From Lepus europaeus (lineage: Eukaryota > Chordata > Mammalia > Lagomorpha > Leporidae), in NCBI RefSeq assembly GCF_033115175.1, contig NC_084836.1, forward strand, positions 68,123,297-68,187,296: a DNA stretch of 64,000 bases, given 5' to 3'. How positions within the stretch are numbered: the stretch's first letter is position 1; the number at the start of each line of letters is the position of its first letter. The notes beneath the pieces are model-generated. The model had not been told where the DNA came from, did no database searches, and saw nothing but the letters and a program-made list of their open reading frames with translations. A program made the position numbers and the translations under genes. Below, piece by piece: positions 63,041 through 64,000 of the stretch.

Positions 63041-63685
63041 AAAAGCTTAGAGGCTAAGATAAGTTGTGTGGCCTGAGGCCAGGCCCACAGCCCCCGACCC
63101 CCCAGCCTCTTGCTGGGTGACCTTGGGCAAAGAAAGCTCTAGCACCCCCTCTCACATGTGCTTGTGGTGAGGAAGAAGGGGGCGTTGGGGTCATCCCCGC
63201 CCGGTGAGCTGTCACTCGGGCACTGGCGGAGCACACAGAGGTGACTGGCGTGGGGGAGGAGGGCAGGCCAGGCCTGACCACATGCCACTCAGATACCAGG
63301 CCAGGGTAAAGGGCCGCGGGTGGGTGTTGAGTGGGGGAGTTCAGCGGCCAGCGTATGGGAAGGGGGAAGCGCCTCTGGGGAGCTCTCTCTTCCCTTGGTC
63401 CCTTCCATCCCTGACCACCTAGGTCTCCCGCTCCGGCTCCCAGCACCCGGGGTGGGGTTAAGAGAGGGGAAACGCCTCCTGCTCCACCAGAGATGCAGGG
63501 GCCCAGGTGAGAGGAGGTGGGGGGGGGGCAAAAGGCAGAGGAGGCAGGGGGGTCATTATTCTCCAAGCCGTAGAGCTATAGGGGATGGCGGCCAACCCCC
63601 TGCAGGCCCCGTCAGCCTGGACAAGAGCACACTTCCGGGTCCTCTGCTGAGCGCTGTTGTATTCAACAACAATCCCAGAAGCTGG

Positions 63686-64000
63686 GGCCCGCGAGCGGCG
63701 CTGCGGGTTAAGCTGCCGCCGGTGATGCTGGCAGCCCGTATCAGAGTTCTGATTCCAGTCCCGGCTGCTCCACTTCCTGTCCAGCTCCCTGCTAAGGTGC
63801 CTGGGAAAGCAGCAGAAGATGGATGGCCCAAGTCCTTGGGCCCCTGCTGCCGATAGGGGAGAGACCCAAATGAAGCTCCTGGTTCCCAGCTCCTGGCTTT
63901 GGTCTCTGCCCAGCCCCAGCCATTGCAGTCATTTGGGGAGTGAACTAGCAAAAGGAAGTCCATCACTCTGCCTTGCAAATAAATTCTTTTTAAGGGGCAG
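63686..64000 (+). mobile_element. C-SINE at the right edge
   Basis: Head GGGGCCCGCGAGCGGCGC, body to TTGCAAATAAATTCTTTTTA; the window ends at or just after its tail. Confidence 0.9.

Noticed and set aside
44500-64000. KRT80 exon 1 or another keratin exon
   Set aside because: No frame with a coil 1A start or helix-end motif was found on either strand.

Overview
This is a mammalian genomic window, almost certainly lagomorph and most likely European rabbit (Oryctolagus cuniculus). The evidence is about 38 copies of the tRNA-derived C-SINE typical of rabbit (GGCCGGCGCTGTGGC head, glutamine-like box B GGTTCGAGTCC, CT-rich stretch, AAATAAATAAATCTTT tail), in several subfamilies and often nested, plus a recognisable piece of the type II keratin cluster. 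No bacterial, phage or CRISPR feature is present.

Layout. (1) 1-1742, minus strand: 5' part (exons 1, 2 and the first 16 bases of exon 3) of a type II hair keratin, KRT86 by position. (2) 1743-6165: shared upstream region of two head-to-head hair keratin genes. (3) 6166-12319, plus strand: a complete nine-exon hair keratin, KRT81 by position and sequence, 490 codons, with TATA box and poly(A) signal. (4) 13659-26333, minus strand: complete nine-exon KRT7 (simple-epithelial type II keratin), 454 codons, tail to tail with KRT81. (5) 26.3-64 kb: no host gene found. It holds SINEs, MIR fragments, a Tigger/MER2-like fragment, a MITE, satellites and, at 32.69-38.7 kb, a decayed class I (gammaretrovirus-like) endogenous retrovirus with broken pol, broken env and a 3' LTR, cut by five C-SINEs.

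Read on the other strand, the order KRT7(+) KRT81(-) KRT86(+) matches what I recall of the human 12q13 type II cluster, where KRT80 lies upstream of KRT7 with a gap of about 40 kb. The empty right half therefore fits the KRT7-KRT80 interval, and KRT80 exon 1 was not found here. The two hair keratins work in the hair cortex by pairing with type I hair keratins. KRT7 pairs with type I simple keratins such as KRT18/19 in ductal and glandular epithelia.

No novel multi-gene system is visible. The most interesting signals are the near-identical inverted exon 1 pair of the two hair keratins (a likely gene-conversion tract), an unusual KRT81 C-terminus, a shortened KRT7 tail, a G-rich tandem repeat against a KRT7 splice donor, a leucine-codon microsatellite inside the dead env membrane anchor, and an 18-bp perfect AT palindrome in the gene desert. 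All assignments were made by eye; no database search was run.
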